From contig JAPLCB010000008.1 of assembly GCA_026392455.1 (NCBI GenBank), forward strand, positions 494,345-558,344: a stretch of DNA of 64,000 nucleotides. The letters run 5' to 3'. The notes under the pieces were generated by a model. The model was given only the letters and a program-made list of their open reading frames with translations. It did no database searches and had not been told where the DNA came from. Positions 49,984 to 59,563 of this stretch are shown here, in pieces (the stretch's first letter is position 1; every line of letters begins with the position of its first letter). The stretch comes from Propionibacteriales bacterium. GTDB lineage: Bacteria; Actinomycetota; Actinomycetes; Propionibacteriales; Nocardioidaceae. Made by a program: the position numbers and the translations under genes.

Positions 49984-50799
49984 ATGAGTACGCCCAACCC
50001 GTCCAGCTCCGTCGCCATCGGCGCCCACGTCGACCAGACCGACCCGATCGCCGAGGCCAAGGCCCGCGGGACCGACCTGGTGCAGTTCTTCCTGGGCGAC
50101 CCCCAGGGCTACAAGGGCCCGGAGATCGCGTACGCCGGCGGCGCGGCCGCGCTCAAGGCCGACGCCGAGGCTGCCGGTGTGGCGCTGTACGTGCACGCGC
50201 CGTACATCGTGAACGTGGCGACCACGAACAACCGGATCCGGATCCCGAGCCGCAAGCTGCTCCAGCAGCACATCGACGCGGCGGCCGAGATCGGCGCGAA
50301 GGGCCTGATCGTGCACGGCGGCCACGTGAACAAGGACGACAACCCCGAAACCGGTTTCGACAACTGGCGCAAGGCCGTCGAGGCCACCGACCTGAAGGTT
50401 CCGCTGCTGCTGGAGAACACCGCCGGGGGTGACAACGCGATGGCTCGCCACCTCGACCGGATCGCGTCCGTCTGGGGGGCCATCAGCCAGGCCGAGGGCG
50501 CCGAGAACGTCGGCTTCTGCCTGGACACCTGTCACGCCTGGGCCGGCGGGATCGCGTTGACCGAGGCGGTCGAGAGGATCCACGCCATCACCGGGCGGAT
50601 CGACCTGGTGCACGCCAACGACAGCCGGGACACCTTCGACTCCGGTGCCGACCGGCACGCCAACTTCGGCACCGGCCAGCTCGATCCCGACGAGTTCGCC
50701 GCCCTCGTCCGCGACGCCGGCGCGCCGGTCATCTGCGAGACCCCCGGCGGCGCGGACGAGCACAGGCAGGACATCGCATGGCTGCGCGACCGCCTCTGA
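49984..50799 (+). CDS. nfo: Endonuclease IV (AP endonuclease)
   Basis: A 271-residue TIM-barrel, trinuclear-zinc AP endonuclease of base-excision repair. The metal-ligand blocks are visible: [35 protein letters not shown] (Glu), [36 protein letters not shown] and [14 protein letters not shown] at 49972-49977 lies 6 bases before the ATG (leaderless type). It follows the SOS-box nuclease gene, forming a small DNA-repair pair, though it seems to have its own promoter. Confidence 0.93.
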   Translation: MSTPNPSSSVAIGAHVDQTDPIAEAKARGTDLVQFFLGDPQGYKGPEIAYAGGAAALKADAEAAGVALYVHAPYIVNVATTNNRIRIPSRKLLQQHIDAAAEIGAKGLIVHGGHVNKDDNPETGFDNWRKAVEATDLKVPLLLENTAGGDNAMARHLDRIASVWGAISQAEGAENVGFCLDTCHAWAGGIALTEAVERIHAITGRIDLVHANDSRDTFDSGADRHANFGTGQLDPDEFAALVRDAGAPVICETPGGADEHRQDIAWLRDRL

Positions 50800-51638
50800 G
50801 CCGGCGCGGGCTGCTGACGCTGCTCGGTGCCTCGGCCCTCCTCGCCGGCTGCGGCGGTGCGAACAACTCGTCGCCGCCGTCCGCTGAGCTGCCCGGTCCG
50901 GACCAGCGGATCAGGTACGCCGACGAGCACCCCGACCAGTACGGCGTGCTCGGCCTGCCCCGGGACACCCCGCCGAAGGGCGTGCTGGTCCTGCTGCACG
51001 GGGGGTTCTGGCTCTCCGAGTACGGTGCCGACCTGATGGAGCCGATGGCGGCGGACTTCCGGGACCGCGGCTTCGCCACCTGGAACGTCGAGTACCGGCG
51101 GGTCGGCAACGGCGGTGGTTTCCCCCGCACCTTCGAGGACGTCGCGGCGGCGGTCGACCACGTGCAGCAGCTCGACGAGGTCGCCGGTCTCGACGTCCAC
51201 CTGATCGGTCACTCCGCGGGCGGGCACCTGGCCGTCTGGGCGGCGTCGCGAACGGCACGCACCCCCGGTGGCGCACCGAGGACGGTGCCCACCTCGACGA
51301 TCTCGCTCTCCGGGGTCCTGGACCTCAGCTCGGCAGCCTCCGGGGGCCTCGGCAACGGAGCGGCCGAAGCCCTGATGGCAGCGCTGCCCGACGATGCCCG
51401 GTCCGACTACGCGGTCGCAGACCCGTGCGCCCTGGTCCCCGCGCGCGGTGCGGTCTTCGCGGTGCACGCGCAGGACGACCAGATCGTGCCTCGCGACCAG
51501 AGCACTACCTACGTCCAGCTCGACGGGTCCGCCGGGGGCAAGGCCGAGCTCGTGACGGTTCCCGGCGGCCACTTCGACGTCATCGACCCCACCAGTGCGG
51601 CCTGGAAGCAGATCGTGCAGCTGCTCGAGGGTCAGTAG
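50778..51638 (+). CDS. Lipoprotein alpha/beta hydrolase (kynurenine-formamidase-like)
   Basis: A 286-residue exported esterase. The N-terminus [20 protein letters not shown] carries a twin-Arg motif and a lipobox with Cys25, so Tat export and lipid anchoring are likely. Catalytic features: LLHGGFW (oxyanion HGG), [16 protein letters not shown] (Ser), [11 protein letters not shown] (Asp) and VPGGHFDVI (His). The ATG lies 22 bases inside nfo. The Tat signal suggests cofactor binding or rapid folding. The substrate is unknown. Confidence 0.85.
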   Translation: MAARPPLSRRGLLTLLGASALLAGCGGANNSSPPSAELPGPDQRIRYADEHPDQYGVLGLPRDTPPKGVLVLLHGGFWLSEYGADLMEPMAADFRDRGFATWNVEYRRVGNGGGFPRTFEDVAAAVDHVQQLDEVAGLDVHLIGHSAGGHLAVWAASRTARTPGGAPRTVPTSTISLSGVLDLSSAASGGLGNGAAEALMAALPDDARSDYAVADPCALVPARGAVFAVHAQDDQIVPRDQSTTYVQLDGSAGGKAELVTVPGGHFDVIDPTSAAWKQIVQLLEGQ

Positions 51639-51647
51639 GCTCAGCGG

Positions 51648-52823
51648 GTGACTTCCCCGGCCGAGCTGTCAGTCCGCCCGATCTCCGACGAGCAGCATCT
51701 CGCCTTCCTGGTCGGACAACGGTCGGCGAGCTTCCTGCAGGTGCCGGCCTGGGCGAAGGTCAAGCCCGAGTGGCGGGCCGAGAGCCTCGGCTGGTTCCGG
51801 GCCGGAACCGGCGCCGAGCAGCTCGTCGGGGTCGCCCTGGTGCTCTACCGGCAGCTGCCGAAGATCAAGCGTTCGCTGGCCTACCTGCCGGAAGGACCCG
51901 TGATCGACTGGGAGAGCGACGACCTCGGCGCCTGGCTGGGGCCACTGGCCGCGCACCTCAAGCAGCAGGGCGCCTTCGGCATCCGGATCGGCCCACCCGT
52001 GCTGACCCGCCGCTGGGACGCGGCCCAGATCAAGGAAGGCATCGCCGACGAGGCGGTCACGACGCTGACGGCGATGGCCCCGCGCGATCGCAGCCGTACC
52101 GGCGCCCAGGTGGTCTCACAGCTCCGGGAGCTCGGCTGGGTCTGCCAGTCCGTCGCCGGAGGTTTCGCCGCCGGGCAGCCGCAGTACAACTTCCAGGTGC
52201 CGCTCACCGGCGCCGACGGGCCGCTCACCGAGGACCAGGCGCTGGCGCAGATGAACCAGCTCTGGCGCCGCAACATCAAGAAGGCGGCCAAGGCCGGGGT
52301 CAGCGTCCGGGTCGCCACCGCAGCAACGATCGCCGTCGACCTGCCGGCCTTCCACGCGCTCTACGCCCACACCGCGGAGCGGGACCACTTCACGCCCCGG
52401 CCGTTGAGCTACTTCCAGGTCATGTACGACGCGTTGTCTGCCGAGGAGCTGTCCAGCGGCGGGCACGTGCAGATCCGGGTCTACCTGGCCGAGCACGAGG
52501 GCGACCTGGTCGCCGCCACGATCTGGATCCGGGTCGGTGCCCACACCTGGTACTCCTACGGTGCCAGCTCGACCGAGAAGCGCGATGTCCGCGGGTCCAA
52601 CGCGGTCCAGTGGCAGATGATCCGGGACTCGCTGGCGGTGGGCGCCGATGTCTACGACCTGCGCGGCATCACCGAGACCCTTGCGGCCGACGACTCCCAC
52701 ATCGGTCTGATCCAGTTCAAGGTCGGTACCGGCGGTGAGGCGGTCGAGTACGTCGGCGAGTGGGACCTCCCCCTCAACCGGGCCCTCTACGCTGCCTTCC
52801 AGATGTACCTGCGACGGAGGTGA
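51648..52823 (+). CDS. FemX-like peptidoglycan bridge aminoacyltransferase
   Basis: A 391-residue FemABX-family enzyme with two GNAT-like domains: SFLQVPAWAKVKPEW, LPEGPVIDWES, QPQYNFQVPLTG, QMNQLWRRNIKKAAKAGV (helical insertion), then VYLAEHEGDLVAATIWIRVG, TWYSYGASSTEKRDVRGSNAVQWQMI and GLIQFKVGTGGEAVEYVGEWDLP. These proteins transfer an amino acid from aminoacyl-tRNA to lipid II. TAGGCT lies 6 bases before GTG 51648. It sits beside an alanine-racemase-like gene, so both may tailor the cell-wall bridge. Confidence 0.9.
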   Translation: MTSPAELSVRPISDEQHLAFLVGQRSASFLQVPAWAKVKPEWRAESLGWFRAGTGAEQLVGVALVLYRQLPKIKRSLAYLPEGPVIDWESDDLGAWLGPLAAHLKQQGAFGIRIGPPVLTRRWDAAQIKEGIADEAVTTLTAMAPRDRSRTGAQVVSQLRELGWVCQSVAGGFAAGQPQYNFQVPLTGADGPLTEDQALAQMNQLWRRNIKKAAKAGVSVRVATAATIAVDLPAFHALYAHTAERDHFTPRPLSYFQVMYDALSAEELSSGGHVQIRVYLAEHEGDLVAATIWIRVGAHTWYSYGASSTEKRDVRGSNAVQWQMIRDSLAVGADVYDLRGITETLAADDSHIGLIQFKVGTGGEAVEYVGEWDLPLNRALYAAFQMYLRRR

Positions 52824-52829
52824 CCGGGG

Positions 52830-53888
52830 ATGAGCGTCGTACTGCACGTCGACGGTGACCGCTGGCGCGACCACCTGCGCCAGGTCGCCGCAGAACGGCC
52901 CGGCCTGGTGCCGGTGATCAAGGGCAACGGGTACGGCCTGGGCCTGGGCCGGCTGGCCCGGAAGGCCCAGTGGCTCGGCGTCGAGACGGTCGCGGTCGGC
53001 ACGACCACCGAGCTCACCGAGGTGGCGCCCCGCTTCGGGGGCGACCTGCTCGTGCTGACGCCGTGGCGTTCCTTCGAGAAGCTGCCCGCTTCGGTCGACC
53101 CCGGCCGGCTGATCCACACGGTCGACCGGCTCGACGAGCTGGCGGCGCTGTCGATGACCGACGGTGTCCCCCGCGTCGTTCTGGAACTGCTGACGTCAAT
53201 GAAGCGGCACGGGTTCACCGCACGCGGCCTGCGGGAGGCAGCGGCGGTCGCCGCCTCCGGCGGTGTCCGGGTCGAGGGCGTCGCCCTGCACCTGCCGCTG
53301 GGCCCTGCCGGGGGCAACCTCACGGAGGCCGAGGCCCTGATGACCGAGGTGGTCGCGGCCGGGCTGGCAGGGTCCCCACGGCCCCAGGTCTGGGTCTCGC
53401 ACCTGACCGCGGCCGAGGTGGCTGCCCTCGCGCGGCACTATCCCGAGGTCCGGTTCCGGCAGCGGATCGGTACCGAGCTCTGGCTCGGCGACCGCGGCGC
53501 CCTCGAGGTCCGGGCGCACGTCCTGGACAGCCACCCGGTCGAGCGCGGGGAGACCTTCGGCTACCGCGGCCGGTCGATCCCGCGCGCCGGCACGCTCCTG
53601 GTCGTCTCCGGCGGCACCGCGCACGGCATCGGGCTGGAGGCCCCCACCGGCGCAGCCGGCATCAAGGCCCGCGCGACCACGATGGCGCGCGGGGGGATGG
53701 ATGCCGTCGGGCTGGCCAAGTCGCCGTTCACGATCGACGGCAAGGCGCGCTACTTCGCCGAACCGCCGCACATGCAGGCGTCGATGATCTTCCTACCGGC
53801 CGGGGTCGAGGTGCCCGAGATCGGGAGCACGGTCGACGTCCGGGTGCGGTTCACGACGACCACCGTCGACTCCGTCGACATCAGCTAG
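52830..53888 (+). CDS. Alanine-racemase-like PLP protein
   Basis: A 352-residue fold-type III PLP protein. The PLP Lys31 lies in VPVIKGNGYGLG, the alanine-racemase signature, and IGTELWLGDRGALEVRA is the start of the C-terminal beta domain. The protein is shorter than typical biosynthetic Alr (about 370 residues) and the usual catalytic Tyr region is not obvious, so it may use another substrate. It follows femX by 6 bases. Its last 96 bases overlap the 3' end of the convergent GT87 gene. Confidence 0.8.
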   Translation: MSVVLHVDGDRWRDHLRQVAAERPGLVPVIKGNGYGLGLGRLARKAQWLGVETVAVGTTTELTEVAPRFGGDLLVLTPWRSFEKLPASVDPGRLIHTVDRLDELAALSMTDGVPRVVLELLTSMKRHGFTARGLREAAAVAASGGVRVEGVALHLPLGPAGGNLTEAEALMTEVVAAGLAGSPRPQVWVSHLTAAEVAALARHYPEVRFRQRIGTELWLGDRGALEVRAHVLDSHPVERGETFGYRGRSIPRAGTLLVVSGGTAHGIGLEAPTGAAGIKARATTMARGGMDAVGLAKSPFTIDGKARYFAEPPHMQASMIFLPAGVEVPEIGSTVDVRVRFTTTTVDSVDIS

Positions 53889-55328
53889 CGCGACTCGGTC
53901 GACATCCCCGAGAGCCTCCACCTCGGCCCACTCCTCGGGCGACCACTCGGTCTCGTCCGATTCGGCGGTCCAGACGTCGGTCGCGACCAGGATCATCAGG
54001 TAGATCTCGCCGGCCATCCGCACCACGATCGCGAGGTGGTAGGTGGTGGAGACGTCGCCGCCGGCCGGCGCCAACCAGCCCCCGAGGTACAGCCACACCG
54101 CGCCGAAGTAGAAGAGCTCGCAGGCCTGCCAGATCAGCAGGTCCCGCCACCGCGGCCGGGCGAGCACCGCCAGCGGCAGCAGCCAGAGCACGTACTGCGG
54201 TGAGTAGACCTTGTTCACCAGCAGGAACGCGGCCACCACCAGGAAGGCGACCTGGGCTACCTGCGGACGTTTCTTCGCGGCCAGTCCGAGCGCGAAGACA
54301 GCAGCGCAGGCCAGCGCGAAGAACACCGCAGAGACGACGTTGATCGTGTGCGGGGTGACCGTCGTGCCGTTCTGGGCGATCACCAACCAGAACGACCCGA
54401 GGTCCGCTCCGCGGTCCGAGTTGAACGACCAGAACAGCTTCCAGGCGTTCGCGTTGTCAGCGATCGCCGGCAGGTTCACCACCAACCAGGAGGCCGCCGT
54501 CGCCAGCGCAGCGAGTCCGAACCGGTCCAGCTTGCGTCGACGGATCGCGTCGACCAGGAAGGCGCCGAGCAGGAACAACGGATAGAGCTTCGCCGCGACG
54601 CCGAGCCCGACCATCACCCCGGCCAGCACCGGCCGGCCGCGGGCCCACGCCCAGAGGGCGCCCGCGGTGAAGAGGACCGCGAGCAGGTCCCAGTTCACCA
54701 GGCCGGTGACCAGCAGGGTGGGGGAGGCCGCCATCGCCATCGCGTCCCACGGCCGCCCGGGGCTGGCACCCGAGAGGAAGTACATCGCCCCGAGGCCGCA
54801 GCAGAAGAGCAGGATCGCGGTGATCAGGAAGTTGGTGTTGACCTCACGAGCCATCCCCGGCAGCGACCAGAGCGCTCCGATCGAGGTGTTCTGCCGGACC
54901 TCCTGGGACGGGCCCGACGGCACCACCGCGGTCAGCAGCGAGGCGCCCCAGACGAAGTACGACGTGAGGACCGGGTACTCCATCGTCTCGTACGACTCGG
55001 GCACCGCTACCCCGTCGTCCCCGGTGGTGGTGTAGGTCCGGGCATTGTCGCCGTACGGCCACCGGTGCTCGGCGAAGCCGCGGCCGGTGTAGAGGTAGGG
55101 CACGTCGGAGTAGCACATCGCCCGGTAGCGGAGCGCGGTGTCGGACCAGTCCGAGGCTCCGCACGGAGCCTTCTGCAGCACGGCGAGACCGAACACCACG
55201 GTGAAGACCGCCAGGATCACCCGGACCGGCGTCCACCAGGGGTGCGGCCGGGCGCGCTTGCCCGCCGGCCCGCCGACGACCTCGCTCAAGGCCGTGGCGA
55301 CCGGGTCCTGGTGGGTGGGTCGGCTCAT
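53793..55328 (-). CDS. GT87-family membrane mannosyl/arabinosyltransferase-like protein
   Basis: A 511-residue polytopic protein with about ten spans. A GT-C catalytic acid pair lies in the first loop (SDWSDTALRYRAMCYSDVPYLYTGRGF), followed by AAKLYPLFLLGAFL and YSPQYVLWLLPLAVL, characteristic of the DUF2029/GT87 group, which uses polyprenyl-phosphate sugars. It is 22 bases downstream of ponA, the same arrangement as M. tuberculosis ponA1-Rv0051. Its C-terminal 31 residues are encoded antisense to the racemase-like gene. Confidence 0.85.
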   Translation of the reverse strand: MSRPTHQDPVATALSEVVGGPAGKRARPHPWWTPVRVILAVFTVVFGLAVLQKAPCGASDWSDTALRYRAMCYSDVPYLYTGRGFAEHRWPYGDNARTYTTTGDDGVAVPESYETMEYPVLTSYFVWGASLLTAVVPSGPSQEVRQNTSIGALWSLPGMAREVNTNFLITAILLFCCGLGAMYFLSGASPGRPWDAMAMAASPTLLVTGLVNWDLLAVLFTAGALWAWARGRPVLAGVMVGLGVAAKLYPLFLLGAFLVDAIRRRKLDRFGLAALATAASWLVVNLPAIADNANAWKLFWSFNSDRGADLGSFWLVIAQNGTTVTPHTINVVSAVFFALACAAVFALGLAAKKRPQVAQVAFLVVAAFLLVNKVYSPQYVLWLLPLAVLARPRWRDLLIWQACELFYFGAVWLYLGGWLAPAGGDVSTTYHLAIVVRMAGEIYLMILVATDVWTAESDETEWSPEEWAEVEALGDVDRVALADVDGVDGGRREPHPDVDRAPDLGHLDPGR

Positions 55329-55350
55329 GCCAGCCCGACCAGCCCGGTCA

Positions 55351-57543
55351 CTACGGCTTGCACGGGTTCTGGTTGAGCAAGCCGCACGTCGACGACGGCT
55401 GACCGGTCGGCGTCGGCTGCTCGGTCGGGGTGGCCGGGGGCAGCGTCGGCGTCGGGGTCGGCGTGCTCGGCGGCAGCGTCGGCGACGGTGCCCGGGTCGG
55501 GCTCGGCCGACGGGTCGGCGTGGGCCGGGCCGGCTCGTGGCCGTTCGTCGGCGCATCGCCGTCCAGGTTGGCCGGGTCCGGGAAGTCCTCGACGTCGAGG
55601 CCCTCCATCACCCGGGTCATCAGGTCCTGGAAGGTTCGTGCCGGGTACTCGCCGCCGTAGAAGGTCGGCAGGTAACCGTTGAGGGCGCCGGAGCCCTTGC
55701 CACGGACGTACATGACGGCCGTGGAGACCTGGGGGGTGAACCCGACGAACCACGACGACACCACGTCGCCGTCGTCGTTGGTCGCCGTGCCGGTCTTCCC
55801 GGCGACCGGTCGGTCGGCGAGCTTGGCATTGCGGCCGGTACCCCGCGAGACCACGTCCTGCAGCGCGAAGCTGGTGTCGGCCGCGACGTCGGCCGGGATG
55901 GCCTGCTCGCTCTCGTCCTTCGCCGAGTAGAGGACCTCGCCGTCGGCGCGGGTCACCTGGCGAATCACGTGCAGCTCGTTGGCCTTGCCACCGTTGGCGA
56001 TGGAGGCGTAGGCGTTGGCCATCGACATCGGGCCGATCGTCGCCGACCCCAGCGCTACGCCGGCGTTGGCGTCCAGACCCGGCGAGTTCGCGGGGATGCC
56101 GAGGGCGACCGCGGTGTCGATGATCTTGCGCGGACCGTTGTCCATCGCCTGGGTGAGGTCGACGAAGGCGGTGTTCACCGAGTTCTCGGCTGCGGTCAGC
56201 AGGCTGATCCGGGACCCGTAGCTGCGGCCCCGGCCCTCACCCTGGTTGTTGAAGTCGATGCCACCGATCGAGTACGGCGAGTTGCCGTCGAAGGTGTCCT
56301 TGAGGCTGAAGCCCTCCTCCAGTCCGGCCGCGATCGCGAACGCCTTGAAGGTCGAGCCCGGGGGGCCGCCGTACTTCGCCCAGTTGATCTGGCTCTTCAG
56401 GTAGTCCTGCCCGGAGTAGAAGCCGAGCAGGGAGCCGGTCTTGACGTCGACCGAGGCGCTCGCGACGTGCAGGTTCTTGTCACCGAGTCCTTCGGGACGC
56501 TGCTCGGCGATGGCAGTCTTGGCAGCGTCCATGGCCTTGGCGGTGAACGTCGTGGTGACCCGCAGCCCACCGGCGAGGATCTGGTCCTCCTCGAAGCCGA
56601 GCTTCAGCAGCTCGTCCTTGACCATGTCGAGCATGAAGCCCTTTTGGCCGCCGTAGGTGTTGCTGGTCCGGGCCTTGGTGATCTTCGGGAGCTTGTCGCT
56701 GATCTTCGCGGCTTCGTCCGAGGTGATCTTCCCGGTCGCCAGCATGGAGGAGACGACGTACTTGTACCGGTTCAGCAGCGCAGCCCGGGAATCGTCGTTG
56801 CGGTCGGGGCTGAGGAAGTTCGGTGAGTTCAGCACCGCGGCGAGCATCGCCGACTGGGCAGTGGTCAGCTTCGCGGCCGGGACGCCGAAGAAGGCGTTCG
56901 CAGCGGCCTGGACGCCGTACGCGCCACGGCCGAAGTAGATGGTGTTCAGGTAGCCCTCGAGGATCTGGGACTTCGACTGCTGCTGCTGGATCTTCAGCGA
57001 CAGGATGGCCTCCTTCACCTTGCGCTTGAGGGTGCGCTCCTGGGAGAGGTAGAGGATCTTCACGTACTGCTGGGTGATCGTGGACGCGCCCTGGGTCGAG
57101 TTCCCCTTGGCGTTCGAGAAGGCCGCACGGACGATGCCCTTGGCGTCGATCCCGTTGTTGGTCCAGAAGGTCCGGTCCTCGGCGGCCACGACGGCGTCCT
57201 GCATCGACGCCGGGATCTCGGCGAGCGGGATCGACTCCCGGTTCTGGGTGGCGAACGAGCCCACCTCGGTCTTGCCGCCGGCGTAGAAGACCTTCGTCGT
57301 CTGGGCCTGGAAGGCCGAGTTGGGGCTGGGGATCTCGGTAGCCCGGTAGGCGAAGTAGAAGATCGACACCATCAGCACCGCCATCACGAGGCCGACCAGC
57401 GAAGACCACTTGAGGGTCTTCAGGGCGATCTCCTTGCGGGTCAGCTTCGGCTTGTTCCCCGCCTTGCGGGACCCGGCCGAGGCCTTCCTCGACGTCGAGG
57501 TCGCCTTCTTCGCTGGTCGCGGTCGGGGCGTATTGGTGCTCAA
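55351..57543 (-). CDS. ponA: Class A penicillin-binding protein (PonA1-like)
   Basis: A 730-residue bifunctional peptidoglycan synthase: a basic cytoplasmic tail, one membrane helix (about 47-66), a GT51 domain with catalytic Glu122 in AAEDRTFW, and a transpeptidase with S397TFK400, S455VN457 and K583TG585. It ends in a Pro/Thr-rich tail. TTG 57543 is chosen (MSTNTPRPRP) with GGAG 9 bases upstream; the frame runs further upstream into the padR control region. It matches Rv0050 ponA1 in place and orientation. Confidence 0.92.
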   Translation of the reverse strand: MSTNTPRPRPAKKATSTSRKASAGSRKAGNKPKLTRKEIALKTLKWSSLVGLVMAVLMVSIFYFAYRATEIPSPNSAFQAQTTKVFYAGGKTEVGSFATQNRESIPLAEIPASMQDAVVAAEDRTFWTNNGIDAKGIVRAAFSNAKGNSTQGASTITQQYVKILYLSQERTLKRKVKEAILSLKIQQQQSKSQILEGYLNTIYFGRGAYGVQAAANAFFGVPAAKLTTAQSAMLAAVLNSPNFLSPDRNDDSRAALLNRYKYVVSSMLATGKITSDEAAKISDKLPKITKARTSNTYGGQKGFMLDMVKDELLKLGFEEDQILAGGLRVTTTFTAKAMDAAKTAIAEQRPEGLGDKNLHVASASVDVKTGSLLGFYSGQDYLKSQINWAKYGGPPGSTFKAFAIAAGLEEGFSLKDTFDGNSPYSIGGIDFNNQGEGRGRSYGSRISLLTAAENSVNTAFVDLTQAMDNGPRKIIDTAVALGIPANSPGLDANAGVALGSATIGPMSMANAYASIANGGKANELHVIRQVTRADGEVLYSAKDESEQAIPADVAADTSFALQDVVSRGTGRNAKLADRPVAGKTGTATNDDGDVVSSWFVGFTPQVSTAVMYVRGKGSGALNGYLPTFYGGEYPARTFQDLMTRVMEGLDVEDFPDPANLDGDAPTNGHEPARPTPTRRPSPTRAPSPTLPPSTPTPTPTLPPATPTEQPTPTGQPSSTCGLLNQNPCKP

Positions 57544-57716
57544 GGTCTCGGTCTCCAGGGGAAGGGAAGGGGAAAGGACGGGGACGACAGGTGCGCGGGA
57601 CGTTTCTCCGGTTGAAGAGTACGGCGTCGGTCCAGTGACCCCCGAACAGCAGTTCCCGGTGTCGCGACGGGCTGTGTCACGGATCTCAGCGGTGAACACC
57701 CGATGAACTGGACCTG

Positions 57717-57781
57717 CGATATATCGATCCGATAGGTTACCTCGATAGAGCGTTCCGATAGAGCAGACCGATAGGAGGAAA
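57717..57781 (+). promoter_or_regulatory. Five CGATA units at exact 13-bp spacing upstream of padR
   Basis: CGATA occurs at 57717, 57730, 57743, 57756 and 57769, a perfect 13-bp period; four of the five read CGATAG. The last unit contains the AGGAGG ribosome binding site (57773-57778) of padR. TAGGTT at 57733-57738 fits a -10 element, so a bound regulator would cover both promoter and start region. Confidence 0.75.
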
Positions 57782-57785
57782 CCAG

Positions 57786-58415
57786 ATGCCGAGCAAGGGT
57801 GCCACCCTCGAACTCGCCGTCCTCGGTCTCCTCCAGGAGTCCCCGCTGCACGGTTACGAGTTGCGCAAGCGGCTGAACCTGCTGCTCGGCTGGACCCGAC
57901 TGCTCTCCTACGGCTCCCTGTACCCGGCGCTGAAGCGGATGCTGCGCTCCGGCTGGATCAACGAGGTCACCACCGTCTCCAGCTCGGTGTCGCGTCGTCA
58001 GCGGATCGTCTACCAGATCACCCCGGCCGGCACCGAGTTCTTCACCACCGAGATCACCGAGGCCGGCCCGGCCGCGTGGGAGGACGAGTCCTTCAACATG
58101 CGGTTCGCCTTCTTCTCGCGCACCGACGCCAACGTCCGGATGCGGATCCTCGAAGGTCGTCGGTCCCGGTTGCAGGAACGCCTCGACCGGGCTCGCAGCA
58201 CGCGGGGCGGGTCCGACCGGTACGTCACCGAGCTGCAGCGGCACGCGATCGACTCGGTCGAGCGCGAGGTCCGCTGGCTGACCGACCTGATCGAGGCCGA
58301 GCGCACCGCCCAGGACCGCACCGTCGCGGACCGCGCCCCCGACCGGGGCCCCCTGACTTCACCACCGAAGACCGCTGTACCAAACACCGCTGTACCCAAT
58401 ACCGAAATCAGTTGA
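57786..58415 (+). CDS. PadR-family regulator
   Basis: A 209-residue regulator: winged helix [22 protein letters not shown], then [36 protein letters not shown] (the wing), and a long C-terminal helical region that dimerises. AGGAGG is 7 bases upstream of ATG. It is 17 bases upstream of ino1, as in M. tuberculosis (Rv0047c-ino1). It is likely autoregulatory via the 13-bp repeats. Its last residues (TAVPN twice) come from a 15-bp tandem repeat at 58371-58400. Confidence 0.92.
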   Translation: MPSKGATLELAVLGLLQESPLHGYELRKRLNLLLGWTRLLSYGSLYPALKRMLRSGWINEVTTVSSSVSRRQRIVYQITPAGTEFFTTEITEAGPAAWEDESFNMRFAFFSRTDANVRMRILEGRRSRLQERLDRARSTRGGSDRYVTELQRHAIDSVEREVRWLTDLIEAERTAQDRTVADRAPDRGPLTSPPKTAVPNTAVPNTEIS

Positions 58416-58432
58416 GAGAAAAGGAGAACCTC

Positions 58433-59524
58433 ATGGCAAAGGTTCGCGTAGGCATTGTGGGAGTCGGCAACTGCGCCACCTCCCTGATCCAGGGCGTCGA
58501 GTACTACAAGAACGCCGACCCGAACGCCGTCGTTCCGGGTCTGATGCACGTGATGTTCGGGGACTACCACGTCCGCGACGTCGAGTTCGTCGCCGCGTTC
58601 GACGTCGACGCCAAGAAGGTCGGCTTCGACCTCTCGGACGCGATCAACAACTCCGAGAACAACACCATCCGCATCTGCGATGTGCCGCCGACCGGCGTCA
58701 CCGTCCAGCGCGGCCCGACCAACGACGGGCTCGGGAAGTACTACCTCGAGACCATCGAGGTCTCCGACGCCGAGCCTGTGGACGTCGTCCAGGCGCTCAA
58801 GGACGCCGAGGTGGACGTGCTCGTCTCCTACCTGCCGGTCGGATCCGAGATCGCGGACAAGCACTACGCCCAGTGCGCCATCGACGCCGGTGTCGCCTTC
58901 GTCAACGCGCTGCCCGTCTTCATCGCTTCCGACCCGGTCTGGGCCAAGAAGTTCGAGGACGCCGGCGTCGCGATCATCGGTGACGACATCAAGTCCCAGG
59001 TCGGCGCGACCATCACCCACCGGGTGATGGCCAAGCTGTTCGAAGACCGTGGCGTGGTGCTCGACCGCACCTACCAGCTCAACGTCGGCGGCAACATGGA
59101 CTTCAAGAACATGCTCGAGCGTGAGCGTCTGGAGTCCAAGAAGGTCTCCAAGACCCAGGCCGTCACCTCCAACCTGACCGGTCCGCTGTCCGGCAAGGTC
59201 CACGACCGCAACGTGCACATCGGGCCCAGCGACTACGTCGCCTGGCTCGACGACCGCAAGTGGGCCTACGTCCGCCTCGAGGGTCGTGCCTTCGGTGACG
59301 TTCCGCTGAACCTCGAGTACAAGCTCGAGGTCTGGGACTCCCCGAACTCGGCCGGCATCATCATCGACGCGATCCGCGCCGCGAAGATCGCCAAGGACCG
59401 TGGCATCGGCGGCCCGCTGCTGTCCGCGTCGTCGTACCTGATGAAGTCCCCGCCGGTGCAGCGCCCCGACGACGAGGGTCACGCCTCGGTCGAGGCCTTC
59501 ATCCGTGGAGACGTCGAGCGCTAG
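58433..59524 (+). CDS. ino1: myo-Inositol-3-phosphate synthase
   Basis: A 363-residue NAD-dependent enzyme converting glucose-6-phosphate to inositol-3-phosphate, the first step to phosphatidylinositol, mycothiol and related glycolipids. [20 protein letters not shown] binds [35 protein letters not shown] and [15 protein letters not shown] form the active site. Length fits actinobacterial Ino1 (about 367). GGAG is 7 bases before ATG 58433. It ends before a very strong hairpin. Confidence 0.97.
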   Translation: MAKVRVGIVGVGNCATSLIQGVEYYKNADPNAVVPGLMHVMFGDYHVRDVEFVAAFDVDAKKVGFDLSDAINNSENNTIRICDVPPTGVTVQRGPTNDGLGKYYLETIEVSDAEPVDVVQALKDAEVDVLVSYLPVGSEIADKHYAQCAIDAGVAFVNALPVFIASDPVWAKKFEDAGVAIIGDDIKSQVGATITHRVMAKLFEDRGVVLDRTYQLNVGGNMDFKNMLERERLESKKVSKTQAVTSNLTGPLSGKVHDRNVHIGPSDYVAWLDDRKWAYVRLEGRAFGDVPLNLEYKLEVWDSPNSAGIIIDAIRAAKIAKDRGIGGPLLSASSYLMKSPPVQRPDDEGHASVEAFIRGDVER

Positions 59525-59563
59525 CAGCACCGCCGACCGACGTCGGCAGCAACTGATTTCGGA

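Noticed and set aside
57544..57699. N-terminal extension of PonA from an upstream ATG
   Set aside because: The extra residues have no similarity to PBPs, and a TTG with GGAG upstream starts the normal basic tail.
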